Shown here: in pieces, positions 1 to 8,275 of the stretch
Layout: every line of letters starts with the position of its first letter
How positions within the stretch are numbered: position 1 is the first letter of the stretch
DNA from: Ruminococcus sp.
GTDB lineage: Bacteria > Bacillota > Clostridia > Oscillospirales > Acutalibacteraceae
Assembly (NCBI GenBank): GCA_004558485.1
Contig: SFCS01000008.1
Location: 1-64,000 of the forward strand
Direction: 5' to 3'
Length of the DNA: 64,000 nucleotides
Made by a program: the position numbers and the translations under genes
Notes under the pieces: model-generated
Told to the model about the DNA's origin: nothing
What the model saw: only the letters and a program-made list of their open reading frames with translations
The model's database searches: none

Positions 1-786
1 CAGCGCATTTGCATGTGCTTCTCCTCGGCGAGCTTTGCCGGCCCGCTTGTTGCCGGTGTGTTTGCCACGGTGCTGCAATGGCGCTGGGCGTTTGTTGTCG
101 CCGGCGGGATCACGGCGGCGGTGGGCGTTGTGAGCTTTGCGGTGCTGTCGGTGCTGGAAAAGCGCGGGCAGATCGCCTATAAAAGCATCAAGGGCGGCGG
201 TTTCAAGGAGATCTTTTCGGTGTTTCGCATCGAAAATTTTGCCTTCTTTCTCGTGGTCGCCTGCCTGGTGGAGATCACGGGCATGGCGCTGTCCTTCTGG
301 ATTCCGACCTTGCTCAATGAATACGCGGGCTACACTGAAAAGCAGGCAAGCGCGCTCTACACCCTCGTTTCCTTCTGCCGCGCTCTGGTGCCGTTCACGG
401 CGCTTGGGGTGCTGCGCCTGTTCGGCGGCAAGGAGCGCCGCATGATGCGGGTCGCCTATATCGTGACGCTGTTTCTGTTTGTCGGCATGCTCGTCATTCC
501 GACGGGCGGCGTGACGGTGGCGCTGCTTATCGGCGCACTGATGGCAAACAGCCTGGTCGCCGCCCTGCTTTGGAGCATCTATATCCCCGGTCTCGGCGCG
601 ACGGGCAGGGTGTCCAGCATCAACGGCATTTTGGACTGCGCGGGGTATCTTGCCGCCAGCGCGGCGACCTCGCTTTTCGGAGCGGTCGTTGTGCATCTCG
701 GCTATCGGGGGCTTATCGTCTCCTTTGTCGTCATCCCCGTTTTGGGTATCGCGACCAGCTTTATGAAAACGAAAAAGAGCGCATAA
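1..786 (+). CDS. MFS transporter, C-terminal part (cut by window start)
   Basis: The reading frame is open from the first base, so the true start lies upstream; about 261 residues remain. The protein is almost entirely hydrophobic, with about seven or eight membrane segments separated by short basic loops (for example KGGGFKEIF and GGKERRMMR). This is the second half of a major facilitator permease, resembling organophosphate/sugar-acid antiporters of the GlpT/UhpT type in general layout only. The substrate cannot be read from the sequence. It lies just upstream of pflB, which has its own promoter, so co-transcription is not required. Confidence 0.8.
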   Translation, partial: QRICMCFSSASFAGPLVAGVFATVLQWRWAFVVAGGITAAVGVVSFAVLSVLEKRGQIAYKSIKGGGFKEIFSVFRIENFAFFLVVACLVEITGMALSFWIPTLLNEYAGYTEKQASALYTLVSFCRALVPFTALGVLRLFGGKERRMMRVAYIVTLFLFVGMLVIPTGGVTVALLIGALMANSLVAALLWSIYIPGLGATGRVSSINGILDCAGYLAASAATSLFGAVVVHLGYRGLIVSFVVIPVLGIATSFMKTKKSA

Positions 787-823
787 AGCCGCAGATAGGA
801 AAAACAAAATATAGGAATATCTA

Positions 824-852
824 TTGACACCGACCACAATATATTGTATGAT
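824..852 (+). promoter_or_regulatory. Promoter of pflBA
   Basis: TTGACA at 824-829 and TATGAT at 847-852 are separated by exactly 17 bp, close to the sigma-A consensus. Transcription would begin near 859, and GGAGG at 872-876 then precedes the ATG at 884. The -35 TTG is in frame with pflB and can be mistaken for its start codon; the promoter shows that the ATG at 884 is the real start. Confidence 0.75.
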
Positions 853-883
853 AAGGAGGCACTATCAAAACGGAGGTCGGAGC

Positions 884-3106
884 ATGGCAACAGAGAGTTT
901 TGTCGCGGGCACATGGAAAGAAAGCATCGATGTGCGCGATTTTATACAGAGAAACTATACGCCGTATGCGGGCGATGCGGCGTTTTTGTGCGGTGCGACG
1001 GCGCGCACGAAAGCGATGATGGAGAAGGTGCAGGCGCTGCTCACGGCGGAGCGGAAAGCGGGCGGCGTGCTCGATGTGGACACCGAGACGGTGGCGGGCG
1101 TGACGGCGTTTGCGCCGGGGTATATCGACAAAGAAAACGAATGTATCGTCGGGCTGCAAACCGCAAAGCCGCTCACCCGCGCCGTCAACCCGTTCGGCGG
1201 GATGCGCATGGTGCGGCAGGCGTGCGCGGCATACGGGTATACGCTGAGCGACGAGGTGGAAAAGGCGTTTCGTTGGCGCACCACCCACAATGAGGGCGTT
1301 TTTGCCGCCTATACCGACGAGATGCGCCGCGCGCGGCACGCGCACCTTTTGACGGGACTGCCGGATGCCTATGGCAGAGGGCGCATCATCGGGGACTATC
1401 GGCGGGTGGCGCTTTACGGCGTCGAGCGGCTGATTGCAGAAAAAAAGGCGGACAAGGCGGCACTGGCGGCGAGCGATTTTGACAGCCCGCAAATTCGCCT
1501 TGCCGAGGAACTTTCCCGCCAGATCGCGGCGCTTCATGCACTGCGCGACATGGCGAAAAGCTATGGTTTTGACATTTCCGCGCCCGCAAGGAACGCCAAA
1601 GAGGCGATCCAGTGGACCTATTTTGCCTATCTTGCCGCCATCAAGGAGCAAAACGGCGCTGCCATGTCGCTCGGACGGGTGAGCACCTTTTTTGACATCT
1701 ATATCGAGCGGGACATCGCGGCGGGCGTGCTCACCGAGGAGAGCGCGCAGGAGCTTGTCGATGATTTTGTCATCAAGCTGCGCCTTGCCCGCCATTTGCG
1801 CACGCCGGAATATAACGAGCTGTTCGGCGGCGACCCCATGTGGATCACCGAGAGTGTCGGCGGCATGGGGGAGGACGGCAGAACGCTTGTCACGAAAACG
1901 AGCTTTCGCATGCTCAACACGCTCTATACGCTCGGGCCTGCGCCCGAGCCGAACCTCACGGTGCTGTGGGCGGCGGGACTGCCCGCGCCCTTCAAGCGGT
2001 TTTGCGCCAAGGTGTCGTGCGACACCGACTCCATCCAGTATGAAAACGACGATCGGATGCGTCCGCTCTACGGCGACGATTATGCCATCGCGTGCTGCGT
2101 CTCGGCGATGCAGGTCGGCAAGCAGATGCAGTTTTTCGGCGCACGCTGCAACCTGCCGAAGCTGCTGTTGTTGGCGCTCAACGGCGGCTATGACGCCGAA
2201 AGCGGCGTTGCCGTCGGCCCTGCGGGGGAAGTGATGCAGGACGAGGTGCTCGACTTCGACCGCGTGATGCAGGCGCTTGGCACCTATATGCAGTGGGCGG
2301 CGCGGTTGTATGTCAACACCATGAATGTCATTCACTATATGCACGATACATATGCCTATGAGGCGTCGCAGATGGCGCTGCACGACACGGCGGTGCATCG
2401 GTTTATGGCGTTCGGCGTGGCGGGATTGTCGGTCATCACGGACAGCCTTTCCGCCATCCGCTATGCCACCGTGCGGCCTGTTCGCAATGCGGCGGGGTAT
2501 ATCGTGGACTTTGAAACGGTCGGCGATTTTCCGAAGTTCGGCAACGACGATGACCGCGTGGACAGCATCGCCTGCAGGCTCACGGAGGACTTTCTCCGCG
2601 CGCTGCGCAAAACGCCCGCCTATCGCGGCGCGGAGCATACGCTGTCGGTGCTGACCATCACCTCCAATGTCATGTACGGCAAGAACACCGGCGCGACCCC
2701 CGACGGCAGAAAAGCGGGCGCGCCCTTTGCGCCCGGCGCAAACCCGATGCACAACCGCGAGGAAAACGGAGCGTTAGCGTCGCTCAACTCGGTCGCAAAG
2801 CTGTCGTATGACACCTGTCGCGACGGCATTTCCAACACCTTTTCCATCACCCCCGCCACTCTCGGCAGAAATGAGACAGAGCGGGTGGAAAACCTCTGTG
2901 CCATCCTTGACGGCTATTTCGGCAAGGGGGCGCATCACATCAATGTCAATGTGCTGCAGCGGGAAACGCTGCTTAAAGCATATGAAGACCCCGAGGCGTT
3001 TCCGAATCTCACCATCCGCGTGTCCGGCTATGCCGTGAATTTCCACAAGCTGTCAAAAGAGCAGCAGCGGGAGGTCATCAGCCGCACCTTCCACGAGGTG
3101 CTGTGA
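884..3106 (+). CDS. pflB: Formate C-acetyltransferase (pyruvate formate-lyase)
   Basis: Glycyl-radical enzyme that converts pyruvate and CoA to acetyl-CoA and formate in the cytoplasm of anaerobes. At 740 residues it matches the family. The adjacent catalytic cysteines are Cys404-Cys405 in IACCVSAM, followed by QVGKQMQFFGAR. The radical glycine is Gly715 in RVSGYAV near the C terminus. These signatures fit true pyruvate formate-lyase rather than a diol or glycerol dehydratase. The ATG at 884 is preceded by GGAGG. Its stop overlaps the start of the activase (TGATG), so the two are translationally coupled. It may use pyruvate made by the neighbouring sugar-acid locus (inference). Confidence 0.95.
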   Translation: MATESFVAGTWKESIDVRDFIQRNYTPYAGDAAFLCGATARTKAMMEKVQALLTAERKAGGVLDVDTETVAGVTAFAPGYIDKENECIVGLQTAKPLTRAVNPFGGMRMVRQACAAYGYTLSDEVEKAFRWRTTHNEGVFAAYTDEMRRARHAHLLTGLPDAYGRGRIIGDYRRVALYGVERLIAEKKADKAALAASDFDSPQIRLAEELSRQIAALHALRDMAKSYGFDISAPARNAKEAIQWTYFAYLAAIKEQNGAAMSLGRVSTFFDIYIERDIAAGVLTEESAQELVDDFVIKLRLARHLRTPEYNELFGGDPMWITESVGGMGEDGRTLVTKTSFRMLNTLYTLGPAPEPNLTVLWAAGLPAPFKRFCAKVSCDTDSIQYENDDRMRPLYGDDYAIACCVSAMQVGKQMQFFGARCNLPKLLLLALNGGYDAESGVAVGPAGEVMQDEVLDFDRVMQALGTYMQWAARLYVNTMNVIHYMHDTYAYEASQMALHDTAVHRFMAFGVAGLSVITDSLSAIRYATVRPVRNAAGYIVDFETVGDFPKFGNDDDRVDSIACRLTEDFLRALRKTPAYRGAEHTLSVLTITSNVMYGKNTGATPDGRKAGAPFAPGANPMHNREENGALASLNSVAKLSYDTCRDGISNTFSITPATLGRNETERVENLCAILDGYFGKGAHHINVNVLQRETLLKAYEDPEAFPNLTIRVSGYAVNFHKLSKEQQREVISRTFHEVL

Positions 3107-3795
3107 TGACGGGGCGGATAAACGCGCTGCAAAGCCTCGGCACGCTGGACGGGCCGGGTGTGCGGTTTGTCGCATTTTTGCAGGGGTGTCCGCTGCGCTG
3201 TGCCTGCTGCCACAATCCCGAGACCTGGGAAAGAGACGGCGGCGAGGGCTATACACCGGAAAAGCTGCTGGCAAGGGTGCTGCGCTATCGTGGCTATTTC
3301 GGGGAAAACGGCGGGGTGACGCTGTCGGGCGGCGAGCCGCTTTTGCAGCGCGATTTTGCGGCGGCGTTTTTCCGCCTGTGCCGCGAAAACGGGATCGGTA
3401 CCTGTCTGGACACGTCGGGTTGTCTGCCCGGCGGCGAGGTGCTGGAATATACGGACTATTGCCTTTTGGACATCAAGTATACAAACGACGCGGACTATCG
3501 CCGCTTTGTCGGCTGCGGCATGGACGCGCCGCTGCGCTTTCTCAAGGAGCTGGACGCGCGAAAGGTTCCGACCCGCCTGCGGCAGGTCATCATTCCCACC
3601 GTCAACGATACAAAAGAAAGTGTGCACGCGCTTGCCGCCGTCGCCGCCGCGCACCCTTGCGTGCGGGAGGTGGAGCTTTTGCCGTTTCGCAAGCTGTGCA
3701 GGGAAAAATATGAAAGGCGCGGCATCGCGTTTCCCTTTGCCGACCTGCCCGAGCCGACGGCGGAAAAGATGGAACAACTGAAAATGCTGCTGTGA
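3106..3795 (+). CDS. pflA: Pyruvate formate-lyase activating enzyme (radical SAM)
   Basis: Radical SAM enzyme that uses a [4Fe-4S] cluster and S-adenosylmethionine to place the glycyl radical on PflB under anaerobic conditions. The cluster motif CxxxCxxC is Cys28, Cys32 and Cys35 (CPLRCACCHNP). The SAM-binding GGE motif follows in LSGGEPLL. The 229-residue length is normal, and there is no extra ferredoxin insert of the kind found in other glycyl-radical activases. The ATG at 3106 overlaps the pflB stop; a GTG one codon earlier is an alternative. Its own stop codon lies inside the terminator stem. Confidence 0.93.
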   Translation: MTGRINALQSLGTLDGPGVRFVAFLQGCPLRCACCHNPETWERDGGEGYTPEKLLARVLRYRGYFGENGGVTLSGGEPLLQRDFAAAFFRLCRENGIGTCLDTSGCLPGGEVLEYTDYCLLDIKYTNDADYRRFVGCGMDAPLRFLKELDARKVPTRLRQVIIPTVNDTKESVHALAAVAAAHPCVREVELLPFRKLCREKYERRGIAFPFADLPEPTAEKMEQLKMLL

Positions 3796-3817
3796 GGATC
3801 ACAGCAGCATTTTTTTT
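3781..3817 (+). terminator. Rho-independent terminator of pflBA
   Basis: A perfect 15-bp inverted repeat (3781-3795 with 3799-3813), loop GGA, runs into a stretch of T ending at 3817. The upstream arm contains the last codons and stop of pflA. Confidence 0.9.
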
Positions 3818-3823
3818 ACAACA

Positions 3824-3884
3824 CCCCTCACCCATCTTACGCGATGGGGCTCCCCTCTGTGAAAAGAGGGGAGCCGTTGGGGGA
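3824..3884. repeat. Composite double-hairpin element
   Basis: Two adjacent inverted repeats: CCCATC/GATGGG (3831-3836 with 3843-3848), and an 11-bp perfect stem (3848-3858 with 3865-3875) with loop GTGAAA, flanked by C-rich and G-rich tracts. No T-tract follows on either strand, so it is not a classic terminator. It lies between the convergent pflA and SDR genes. It resembles the short dispersed palindromic repeats common in gut Clostridia, but copy number cannot be seen here. Confidence 0.5.
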
Positions 3885-3898
3885 GAACGATCTTGCGA

Positions 3899-4633
3899 TT
3901 ATTGTACGCTTTTTCCGCCGTCGACGAAGATGCTTTGTCCGGTGATATACCGTCCTGCGTCGGAGCAGAGCAGGCGGACGATGCCGGCACAGTCCTCGGG
4001 CTTGCCATAGTAGCCGACGGGGATACTGTTTGTCACCTTCTCGGCATAAGCCGGGTCGGCAAGCGCCTTTATGTTGCGGTCGGTGTAGATGACACCGGGG
4101 GCAACATTGTTGACGGTGATGCCGAAGGGGGCAAGCTGGAGCGAGAGCGAGCGCACCATGTTGGTCTGTGCCGCCTTGCTGGCGGAATAGACCAGCATGT
4201 CGGGGTGCGGCTTTGCCTCCTGCACCGAGCCGATGGTGATAATTCTGCCGCTTTTGCATGCCTTCATGTGCGGCACAGCCGCCTGTATCAGCAGCAGCGA
4301 GGAAACGAAGTTGCAGTTTAACTGCTGTGCGCAGCGGTCAAGGGAAATATCCTCCCATTTCTCGCGGTATTGCAGCGAGGCGTTAAGCACCAGAATGTCG
4401 ATGTCGCCCATGCGCTCTGCGAGCGCGGCGGTTTCGGCGGTGTTGCACAGGTCGGCTTTGAAAATCTCTGCCGTGCCGCCGTTTTGCTCGATCGTGGCTT
4501 TGGTCTCCTCCGCTTTTGCAAGATTGCCCGCGCAGTGGACGAGGACATGATACCCGTCCTTTGCCAGCGCAACGGCGATAGCCTTGCCGATGCCGCGCGA
4601 AGAGCCGGTGACGAGCGCGCGTTTTTTGTCCAT
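3899..4633 (-). CDS. SDR family oxidoreductase
   Basis: Classical short-chain dehydrogenase/reductase of 244 residues. It has the nucleotide-binding TGSSRGIG at residues 9-16, the NAS motif (NAG variant) near 84, catalytic Ser136, and Tyr149-x3-Lys153 (YSASK). The C terminus has the usual FVDGGK. A GGGAG ribosome site precedes the ATG. It lies 15 bp downstream of a GH10 gene and is probably co-transcribed with it from the promoter at 6008-6036. Substrate is not readable; a sugar or sugar-acid oxidation is suggested only by the dehydratase and aldolase genes next door. Confidence 0.88.
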   Translation of the reverse strand: MDKKRALVTGSSRGIGKAIAVALAKDGYHVLVHCAGNLAKAEETKATIEQNGGTAEIFKADLCNTAETAALAERMGDIDILVLNASLQYREKWEDISLDRCAQQLNCNFVSSLLLIQAAVPHMKACKSGRIITIGSVQEAKPHPDMLVYSASKAAQTNMVRSLSLQLAPFGITVNNVAPGVIYTDRNIKALADPAYAEKVTNSIPVGYYGKPEDCAGIVRLLCSDAGRYITGQSIFVDGGKSVQ

Positions 4634-4648
4634 AGTGATTGTCTCCCT

Positions 4649-5983
4649 TTACAGAATGACGGTCTTTCCGATCGCGTCGCCGCGATGGATGCCGAAGGTG
4701 AACGGGACACCGTTTGCGGCGGCGGTGTAGTCGCCGTAGAACCCGCGCAGATCGGCACAGCCGTTCTCGTCCGTTTTCACGGTCAGCCTTGTGCACCACT
4801 GCTCATGGAAGAGATGATAAAGCATTTTTGCCGCGGGCTTCGGGGTGAAGTCCCGACGGAACAGACCGCCGCGGCAGTCGTTTTCACGCCACGAGCCGTT
4901 CGGCGCATTCCAGGCAGTGCCTTCAACCGTGTTCCAATAGACGACCGTTTCCATCTGCGGGATCGAGAACCAGAGCGTGTAGAGATTTTTGAGGATCTCT
5001 GCCTGCAGCGCCTCCGCCTCATCGCCCGTGCCGACGGTGGGGACGGTGACCTCGGTGATTTCGAGCGGCTTTCCGAACGAGGACAGCACATCCATCGCCT
5101 TTATCTGCTTTACGGGATCCATCCACCGCAGCTTGTCGTCGAGATCCTCCTCCTGCGGGCGGGTGGCACCGCAGAAGATGTGGTTTTGAATACCGATCTT
5201 GTCGACCGATGCACCGTGCGAAAGGGCGCGGTCAAGCATCAGGATGTAGGGGTCGCGGTAGTCCGCCGCGGCGATGAACGGCACGCGGCAGCCCTCGTTG
5301 AACACCAGCTTCGACCGCGGAAAATGCTTGCGCGCCAGCGCAAACGCCCATTCGACGATGTCCTTGTCCGCGCAAAGCACCGACTGGGTCTTCCAATATT
5401 GCTCCTCGAGCATTTCGTTGACGACCTCTACCTCGTAAAGGCAGTCGCTATAGCGTGCGGCGATCTCGGCAAACCGCTTTTCATACAGTCGCCGCATGGC
5501 GTCTGCATCGTTTTTCGGCAGCCAGTCGGGAATCCACTTGTCATAGAAAAGGCAGTGCAGCTTCGGCACGACGCCGTGCTCTCTGCAATAGTCCACGCAG
5601 AGATCGGGTGCGGGACGGCGGGCGACCTTCTCGCTGTCCGCGGCATAGCGCGGATGCCCCTCCTTGGGCTCGATGCCGTCCCAATAAAACGGGACGGTGG
5701 CAAGATTGAAATGGCGGTGGAAAAGGTCACGATAGGCGGTGTTTTCCGCATCGGTTGCAAATTCGTCCAGCATGAAGAGGTTGGCGCCGTATTTGAAATC
5801 GTGCGTTTCCTGCTGTACCTCGACGGTCACGGCCGCAAGCGGCTTGCCGTCACGGTCGGTGAATTTCAGGCGAAAATCGCCCTTGCGGTATTTCTCAATG
5901 TTCGGATAGATGCGTTCCTTGTACAGCGCCTCCTGCTCCGAAAAGGGGGCAAGGCACTTGTCGCGCATTTCTGCATTTGTCAT
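4649..5983 (-). CDS. Glycoside hydrolase family 10-like enzyme (first copy)
   Basis: Endo-beta-1,4-xylanase-type (beta/alpha)8 barrel of 444 residues. A beta-rich lead segment (about residues 30-65, ending HDFKYGANLF) is followed by the barrel. The acid/base is Glu190 in EVVNEM, where the canonical motif is WDVVNE. IGIQNH stands for the usual GLQGH. The nucleophile is Glu311 in LEITEV. No signal peptide is present, so it should act inside the cell on imported oligosaccharides. GGGAGG precedes the ATG, and it has its own promoter. It is a diverged paralogue of the gene at 6972-8270. Exact substrate (xylan, xyloglucan or another glycan) is uncertain. Confidence 0.85.
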   Translation of the reverse strand: MTNAEMRDKCLAPFSEQEALYKERIYPNIEKYRKGDFRLKFTDRDGKPLAAVTVEVQQETHDFKYGANLFMLDEFATDAENTAYRDLFHRHFNLATVPFYWDGIEPKEGHPRYAADSEKVARRPAPDLCVDYCREHGVVPKLHCLFYDKWIPDWLPKNDADAMRRLYEKRFAEIAARYSDCLYEVEVVNEMLEEQYWKTQSVLCADKDIVEWAFALARKHFPRSKLVFNEGCRVPFIAAADYRDPYILMLDRALSHGASVDKIGIQNHIFCGATRPQEEDLDDKLRWMDPVKQIKAMDVLSSFGKPLEITEVTVPTVGTGDEAEALQAEILKNLYTLWFSIPQMETVVYWNTVEGTAWNAPNGSWRENDCRGGLFRRDFTPKPAAKMLYHLFHEQWCTRLTVKTDENGCADLRGFYGDYTAAANGVPFTFGIHRGDAIGKTVIL

Positions 5984-6007
5984 GAAATATTCCTCCCGAT
6001 CATACTG

Positions 6008-6049
6008 AGTATACGCCGAAAAAGGCGGTCTGTAAAGCGGGATTTACAG
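6008..6049 (-). promoter_or_regulatory. Promoter and overlapping inverted repeat upstream of GH10-SDR
   Basis: Minus-strand -35 TTTACA (6036-6031) and -10 TATACT (6013-6008) are 17 bp apart. The -35 lies in one arm of a perfect 7-6-7 inverted repeat (6030-6036 with 6043-6049, CTGTAAA/TTTACAG), a likely repressor or activator site. A second small palindrome, CGCC/GGCG, lies in the spacer. The preceding RraA gene ends inside the repeat. Confidence 0.65.
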
Positions 6050-6958
6050 GGCGGTCTGCGTGTCGTTCGGGTCGCCGTTGCGGGCAAGATCATATTCCTT
6101 CGACCAGTCGAGGTCACGATATGCCTCGCCGCGCGGGTCGGTCTTGATCCAGTCGAGCAGCAAATCCAGCATGTCCTCACTCCAGGTGTTTTTGTCGATC
6201 TGCGCGGTGGTAAATCTCCCCTGACAGATCATTTCAAAGCCGAAGTCGTCCTTCACATGCGTTTTGGCAGCGCCCTCGACCACATCGGCGACAAGGTGGG
6301 ACGGGATGAACAGAACGCCGCCGCCTGCGCCGAACACCACATCGCCCGGGAGACACACCGCGCCGCCGAAGGCGGTGATGTCGTTCCAGTCCTTCATCAC
6401 GAACGCGCGGATGGGGGTGGGGTCGATGCCGCGATAATAGACCTGCACATCCGGCACCTTCTTCATCTGCTCCACATCGCGCACGCCGCCCCAGACGACC
6501 GCGCCGCCCGTTTTGGTGCGGTTGTGCAGCGCGGTGGTGAGATTGCCGCCGAGGAAGGTGCCCTTGTAAATCTTGTCGTACATATCGCAGACAACGACAT
6601 CGCGTTCATACAAATGGTCGATGACCCACTGGTTATAGTTGCCGACAAGCCCGTCCTCTGCGCCTCTGCCGAACTGCACCTCGTGCAGATCGGGGCGGGT
6701 GGGGCAATAGGTGCAGGTGACCGCTCTGCCGACGAGCTTTCTGCCGTCGTCGTGCAGGGCATGAAGCGGTGCTTCGCCGCCGCCCACAAACTGGTGCTCA
6801 TACCCCAAAACAAAAATCGGCTTCCACACCTCTTCGAGCGTCATGCCGCAGAGAGCGTCGAGATATTTGTCCGCAACCTTCGGTCTGCCGTCGGGCAAAC
6901 GCTCGCCCTTCCAAAGTGGGGTCAGGGCGATGATGGTGTCTCTGTCGTTAAAATGCAT
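6044..6958 (-). CDS. RraA-family protein, probable 2-keto acid (pyruvate) aldolase
   Basis: Member of the RraA/HMG-aldolase family (demethylmenaquinone methyltransferase-like fold), 304 residues from the ATG at 6958. The family signature with the substrate/metal-binding Arg-Asp pair is seen in VVWGGVRDVEQ, preceded by a glycine-rich GGNL segment. Characterised members cleave 4-hydroxy-4-methyl-2-oxoglutarate and related 2-keto acids to pyruvate with a divalent metal; others only inhibit RNase E. The sugar-acid dehydratase two genes upstream favours an aldolase role (inference). A TTG at 6982 overlapping the GH10 stop would add eight residues; the ATG has a nearby GGTGG. Confidence 0.75.
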   Translation of the reverse strand: MHFNDRDTIIALTPLWKGERLPDGRPKVADKYLDALCGMTLEEVWKPIFVLGYEHQFVGGGEAPLHALHDDGRKLVGRAVTCTYCPTRPDLHEVQFGRGAEDGLVGNYNQWVIDHLYERDVVVCDMYDKIYKGTFLGGNLTTALHNRTKTGGAVVWGGVRDVEQMKKVPDVQVYYRGIDPTPIRAFVMKDWNDITAFGGAVCLPGDVVFGAGGGVLFIPSHLVADVVEGAAKTHVKDDFGFEMICQGRFTTAQIDKNTWSEDMLDLLLDWIKTDPRGEAYRDLDWSKEYDLARNGDPNDTQTAL

Positions 6959-6971
6959 ATCGTCCACCTGC

Positions 6972-8270
6972 TTATACTTCAATTTTCAGCTCTCTGCTAT
7001 CGTTTTTGCCGAGATCGACGAGAATCTCTTTGTCCACGCCGTCGCCGGTGATATGCAGACGGTATCTGCCGAAAAAGCCCCTGAAAGCCACTTTGCCGTC
7101 TTTGGCAGAGGTGCTGCCCTCGGTGTGCCATTCTTCGTTTATGAGGCGATCGAGTGCCTTGTATGCCGCTTTCGGCACACCATTGCGTACAAGACCGCCA
7201 TAGGGCAGATTTTCGCCTGCCGCGTTGCGCGCCTTGTCGCACAAAATGCCGTTGTCGTCCAAATTCCACCAGAAGATGCCCGACATGGCAGCGTGGGAGA
7301 AACAGACCCTGTAGAGCCGTTCTGCGGCGAGCGCCTGCGTTTCCTCGTCCTCGCAGGAAAGCCCGATCTCCGAGAGCACGAGCGGCTTTCCGAAACGCCC
7401 GTAGGTGTCGAGCAGACGATACAGGCGCTCGGACTGAAAGACATTTTTGTAATACGCCCCGTCCTCGACATGACATTGCAGACCGATGCGGTCGATTTTG
7501 AGTCCCTTGCCGAGGAGCTTTTCCAAAAGAAGATAGTAGCCGCCGAAGATGCCGCGAAATTCGCCGAAGGTCGCGCCGGTTGCCTCGTTGAGGATGAGGG
7601 TGTTGTTGGGAAAATACCGTTTTCCGAGCGCAAACATCTGCTCGATGTAGTCCTCCGGCGGGAAAACGCATTTCCAGCCGTTTTCTCTGTACTCAAACAG
7701 CTGATCGAACAGGCGCGACGGTTCGTTGACGCAGTCGAAAACGGGGATGGTGTCGGCATATCTTTTTGAGATTTCCGCAAAGCGCTTTTCGATGAGCGGG
7801 TAGAGCGCGTCCCACTCCTCGGGCAGCCACTTCGCGATAAATTCCTGCCAAAAAAGCGGATGTCCCTTCATCGCAATGCCGTTTTCGCGGCAAAACGCCA
7901 CCACCCTGTCGGCGGGCGGGCGACGGTAGACGTCATTCGGTGTGTCCGCCGCATAACGCAGATACCCCTTTTTCGGCTCTGTTCCCTCCCAATACAGCGG
8001 AACGACCGCCGTATTGAACAGGCGCAGCCACTGTGCATAATAGGTCGCCTGCTGCGCGGGGTCATCATATTGATCGAGCATAAATAGATTGCAGCCGAAA
8101 TCAAAGTCGTGCCTTTCGAGGGCGTAGGAAACGGCGATGCCATTGAGCGGTTTTCCGTTTCTTTGCACCGTCACCGAAAAGTCTCCCCTGCGGTTTTTCT
8201 CCAGGTCTGCGGCATACCGTTTTGAGAAATATGCTTTGCTTTCTTCAAGTGCTTCTCTTATGTAGGACAT
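6972..8270 (-). CDS. Glycoside hydrolase family 10-like enzyme (second copy)
   Basis: A 432-residue GH10-type barrel. It has the same beta-rich lead (HDFDFGCNLFML) as the copy at 4649-5983. GHPLFW corresponds to the family's GHxLxWH. The acid/base is Glu183 in DCVNEPS, IGLQCH follows, and the nucleophile is Glu301 in LSEIGLS. It carries no signal peptide. The start at 8270 lies 5 bp after the upstream dehydratase stop; an ATG at 8315 would run 40 bp into that gene and is unlikely. It sits in an operon with the dehydratase and RraA gene, which suggests its sugar product feeds an oxidative pathway. Confidence 0.85.
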   Translation of the reverse strand: MSYIREALEESKAYFSKRYAADLEKNRRGDFSVTVQRNGKPLNGIAVSYALERHDFDFGCNLFMLDQYDDPAQQATYYAQWLRLFNTAVVPLYWEGTEPKKGYLRYAADTPNDVYRRPPADRVVAFCRENGIAMKGHPLFWQEFIAKWLPEEWDALYPLIEKRFAEISKRYADTIPVFDCVNEPSRLFDQLFEYRENGWKCVFPPEDYIEQMFALGKRYFPNNTLILNEATGATFGEFRGIFGGYYLLLEKLLGKGLKIDRIGLQCHVEDGAYYKNVFQSERLYRLLDTYGRFGKPLVLSEIGLSCEDEETQALAAERLYRVCFSHAAMSGIFWWNLDDNGILCDKARNAAGENLPYGGLVRNGVPKAAYKALDRLINEEWHTEGSTSAKDGKVAFRGFFGRYRLHITGDGVDKEILVDLGKNDSRELKIEV

Positions 8271-8275
8271 ATTTC

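Noticed and set aside
824..883. TTG start that would extend PflB by 20 residues
   Set aside because: The TTG is the first half of the -35 box of the pflBA promoter, and the ATG at 884 has GGAGG.
821..2752. 643-codon open frame on the minus strand
   Set aside because: Exactly antisense to pflB, which has catalytic motifs, a promoter and a ribosome site; the predicted protein has biased composition and no domain.
4370..7051. 893-codon open frame on the plus strand
   Set aside because: It lies opposite the SDR, GH10, RraA and GH10 genes, which all have family motifs and ribosome sites. The long antisense frame is a by-product of GC-rich codon use; its product is Arg/His/Val-rich and has no recognisable domain.
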